Shown one piece after another: positions 22,431 to 23,689 of a stretch of 23,689 nucleotides of DNA; within the stretch, counting starts at the first letter, position 1, and each line of letters starts with the position of its first letter. The DNA is taken from positions 1-23,689 of the forward strand of contig DKCO01000061.1 in assembly GCA_002452215.1 (NCBI GenBank), given 5' to 3'. Source of the stretch: Spirochaetales bacterium UBA6872. GTDB lineage: Bacteria > Spirochaetota > Spirochaetia > Sphaerochaetales > Sphaerochaetaceae. The position numbers and the translations under genes are program-made. Under the pieces are notes generated by a model, which was not told where the DNA came from, did not search any database, and worked only from the letters and a program-made list of their open reading frames with translations.

Positions 22431-22966
22431 ATGAGTGATGAGCATGTAGCGAAGAGCCATACCCGAACATTGCTTCTTTACCATCTTGTGTTTCCGTCAA
22501 AATACAGAAGGAGCGCATTCGTCCCAGAGGTGGAGGAAACGCTCAGGTGTGTGCCTTGAGATAGAGAAGCGGTATGAGATAAGGTTTGTTGAGATAGGCA
22601 TGGAGGAAGACCATGTGCACCTGCTGGTGCAGGGTGTTCCTACAATGCCTGTGACTAGGATAGTCACAATAATAAAGAGCATTACTGCGAGAGAGATATT
22701 CAAGGCACACCCGAGGATCAAGAAAGATGTGCTATGGGGAGGGAACCTGTGGACTTCTGGCTACTATGCCAACACTGTTGGCATGTATGCCAGCAAGGAC
22801 ACGATAAAGATGTATATTCAGAATCAAGGGAAAAAAGAGGATTCTTACAAGAAGTTGTATGAATCGCAACCTGAGCTAGATTTTGGCATGTAGGCCAAAA
22901 TCTATACAAGATGGTGAAGCCGCTAGGCTTCCGATACCTCGACCCTTGGGTCGAGGAGGTTCATTG
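22375..22966 (+). mobile_element. IS200/IS605-type insertion sequence (tnpA only)
   Basis: This is a single-gene, about 0.6-kb element with hairpin ends and no terminal inverted repeats, as expected for single-strand-transposing IS200 elements. The left end has ACGCA-AGCAGG-TGCGT (22378-22393). The right end has GAAGCC-GCTA-GGCTTC (22916-22931) and a stronger CCTCGACCC-TT-GGGTCGAGG (22937-22956). CTTGGGTCGAG occurs at both ends (about 22403 and 22945). Exact cleavage sites cannot be set from one copy; boundaries are estimates. No tnpB/omega-RNA part is present. The transposase is frameshifted. The right end lies inside the GNAT gene frame. Confidence 0.75.
22431..22893 (+). pseudogene. tnpA: Frameshifted IS200-family transposase TnpA (Y1 HUH)
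   Basis: The first part starts at the ATG at 22431 (MSDEHVAKSHTRTLLLYHLV, then FPSKYRRSAFVPEVEETLR) and meets a TGA at about 22557. The second part continues one frame over with VCLEIEKRYEIRFVEIGMEEDHVHLLVQG. Together about 153 residues, the usual TnpA length. The HUH metal motif (HVH in DHVHLL) and the catalytic Tyr region (SGYYANTVG) are intact in the second part. The shift sits in AGGTGTGTGCC; loss of one GT unit from a (GT)4 run would explain it. IS200-type TnpA is not known to need programmed frameshifting, so I call it inactive; a sequencing slip is the alternative. Confidence 0.8.
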
Positions 22967-23631
22967 ACGACGGCTTCAATTGTCATTCTAGCTATTAGTA
23001 CAATCGAAGGTACAAGAAAAGAGAAAACCCCTATTGTTTTGGACTTTAACGCCATAAGAAGATATAGGGCAGTATTGAAAACAATTGTGCATAAGAAGGA
23101 TGCAATTTGCTTTTTATAGCTCATCTCAAGAGATTTTTCAGCATTGCTATCCTTTGTGTTTTTATGCCACAAGAAATATCCCATATCGAAGAATCTTGAT
23201 GCATGGCTGTAAACTTTGAATATATTCCATTTGAAAGTGCATATTTCTTTTTGCAAAGACATGATCTCAAAACCATCACGAGATGAAACTTGCTTGAAAG
23301 AAGAAGGATTGTCGCCTTCGATACAGAGAAGAATCTCATCAACTTTCGCACTATCCTCAAGAAAAACAATAGCTTCGTCTATGAGTTTTTTCCCAATGCC
23401 AATACCGCGAGCTCTGTCAGAGACATAGAGCCAGCCAATATAGCCAACTTTTACACATGCATCGAAGATATCTAGGTTTACTCCGCCTAAAACTACTCCA
23501 TTCTCAATAGCAATCAATGTAGATTCAGGATAGAGATAAAAAATCGAATGATAGGCTTTAGGAAAAGAAGAGCTCATTATCGCCTTTGCTTCTTCTATCT
23601 CGTTGTCATTGATTAACCTTACTTCAACCAT
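22876..23631 (-). CDS. GNAT-family N-acetyltransferase, 3' end replaced by IS sequence
   Basis: Residues 1 to about 130 form a GNAT acetyltransferase that would move an acetyl group from acetyl-CoA to an unknown amine. The acetyl-CoA-binding loop is clear: VGYIGWLYVSDRARGIGIGKKLIDEAI, with R-x-x-G-I-G-K (about 62-88). After about residue 165 a membrane-like region follows (QIASFLCTIVFNTALYLLMAL and TIGVFSFLVPSIVLIARMTIEAV). From about residue 222 (NEPPRPKGRGIG...) the frame reads the hairpin end of the IS200-type element backwards, so the last roughly 30 residues are not native. The native part is about 22966-23631. No strong ribosome-binding site precedes the ATG at 23631. The enzymatic domain is whole, so the truncated protein may still work; its membrane tail is cut. 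Confidence 0.75.
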   Translation of the reverse strand: MVEVRLINDNEIEEAKAIMSSSFPKAYHSIFYLYPESTLIAIENGVVLGGVNLDIFDACVKVGYIGWLYVSDRARGIGIGKKLIDEAIVFLEDSAKVDEILLCIEGDNPSSFKQVSSRDGFEIMSLQKEICTFKWNIFKVYSHASRFFDMGYFLWHKNTKDSNAEKSLEMSYKKQIASFLCTIVFNTALYLLMALKSKTIGVFSFLVPSIVLIARMTIEAVVNEPPRPKGRGIGSLAASPSCIDFGLHAKI

Positions 23632-23667
23632 ATTGGCTAATTATATAGCAAAATATTGAGTTAGAAC

Positions 23668-23689
23668 GGTGTTGACAACGGGATAAAAC
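23668..23689 (+). repeat. Edge copy of the 22-base repeat at 16913-16934
   Basis: These last 22 bases match the reverse complement of 16913-16934 at 20 of 22 positions (GGTGTTG then A/G, CAACGGGA, then T/C, AAAAC). The repeat probably continues beyond the window. It lies upstream of the GNAT gene, on the opposite strand sense. Confidence 0.5.

Noticed and set aside
22375..22966. tnpB or guide-RNA part of an IS605 element
   Set aside because: The space between hairpins is filled by tnpA alone, and no RuvC-like frame is found nearby.
1..23689. CRISPR arrays, tRNA/rRNA genes, riboswitches
   Set aside because: I saw no regularly spaced repeats with unique spacers, no cloverleaf with CCA-type ends and no known aptamer core on either strand; small RNAs could be missed by eye.

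Overview
The window most likely comes from an AT-rich, gut- or sediment-type anaerobic spirochaete (Treponema/Sphaerochaeta-like). This is inferred from the low GC, the secretory signal peptides ending in ...LFANG/...VFANG on both solute-binding proteins, and the carbohydrate-ABC/TTT gene content. No rRNA, tRNA or marker gene is present to prove it.

The left half (about 2.1-16.2 kb) is a catabolic region with two blocks facing each other. Block 1 on the + strand is a ROK repressor, a complete tripartite tricarboxylate transporter (tctC-tctB-tctA) and a sulfatase without a signal peptide whose start lies 1 base after tctA. A convergent hairpin (8054-8099) separates it from block 2. Block 2 is built around a divergent promoter region (11095-11388). 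On the - strand lie a GHL6-type glycoside-hydrolase-like protein and a D-2-hydroxyacid dehydrogenase. On the + strand lie two ABC sugar permeases, their binding protein, a GntR/FCD regulator and a tartronate-semialdehyde (2-hydroxy-3-oxopropionate) reductase. A perfect PdhR/LldR-style palindrome and a related imperfect dyad lie next to the two start regions, so the GntR protein probably controls both arms. No ABC ATPase, sulfatase-maturing enzyme or glycerate kinase is present; these must be encoded elsewhere. The overall picture is uptake and breakdown of a sulfated and/or carboxylated carbohydrate that ends in small hydroxyacids.

From 16.2 to 17.3 kb the DNA is decayed. It holds a terminator, the C-terminal remnant of a LacI-type regulator and two copies of an unidentified degenerate repeat, part of which recurs at the right edge of the window.

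The right part (17.3-23.7 kb) is an accessory island of toxin/defence-like genes: VapBC, a broken HTH-AAA-PD-(D/E)XK gene behind a repeated ATTTCGTT operator, a tightly overlapping three-gene DUF3791 / DUF3990 (ADP-ribosyltransferase-like) / small-protein module, an autoinhibited Fic protein, and a frameshifted IS200/IS605-type element that appears to have cut the 3' end off a GNAT acetyltransferase gene. At the far left is a further orphan gene with a HEPN-like RNxxxHG motif. The best candidate for something poorly described is the DUF3791-DUF3990-small ORF module. The TTT-transporter/cytosolic-sulfatase coupling is the most interesting metabolic idea.
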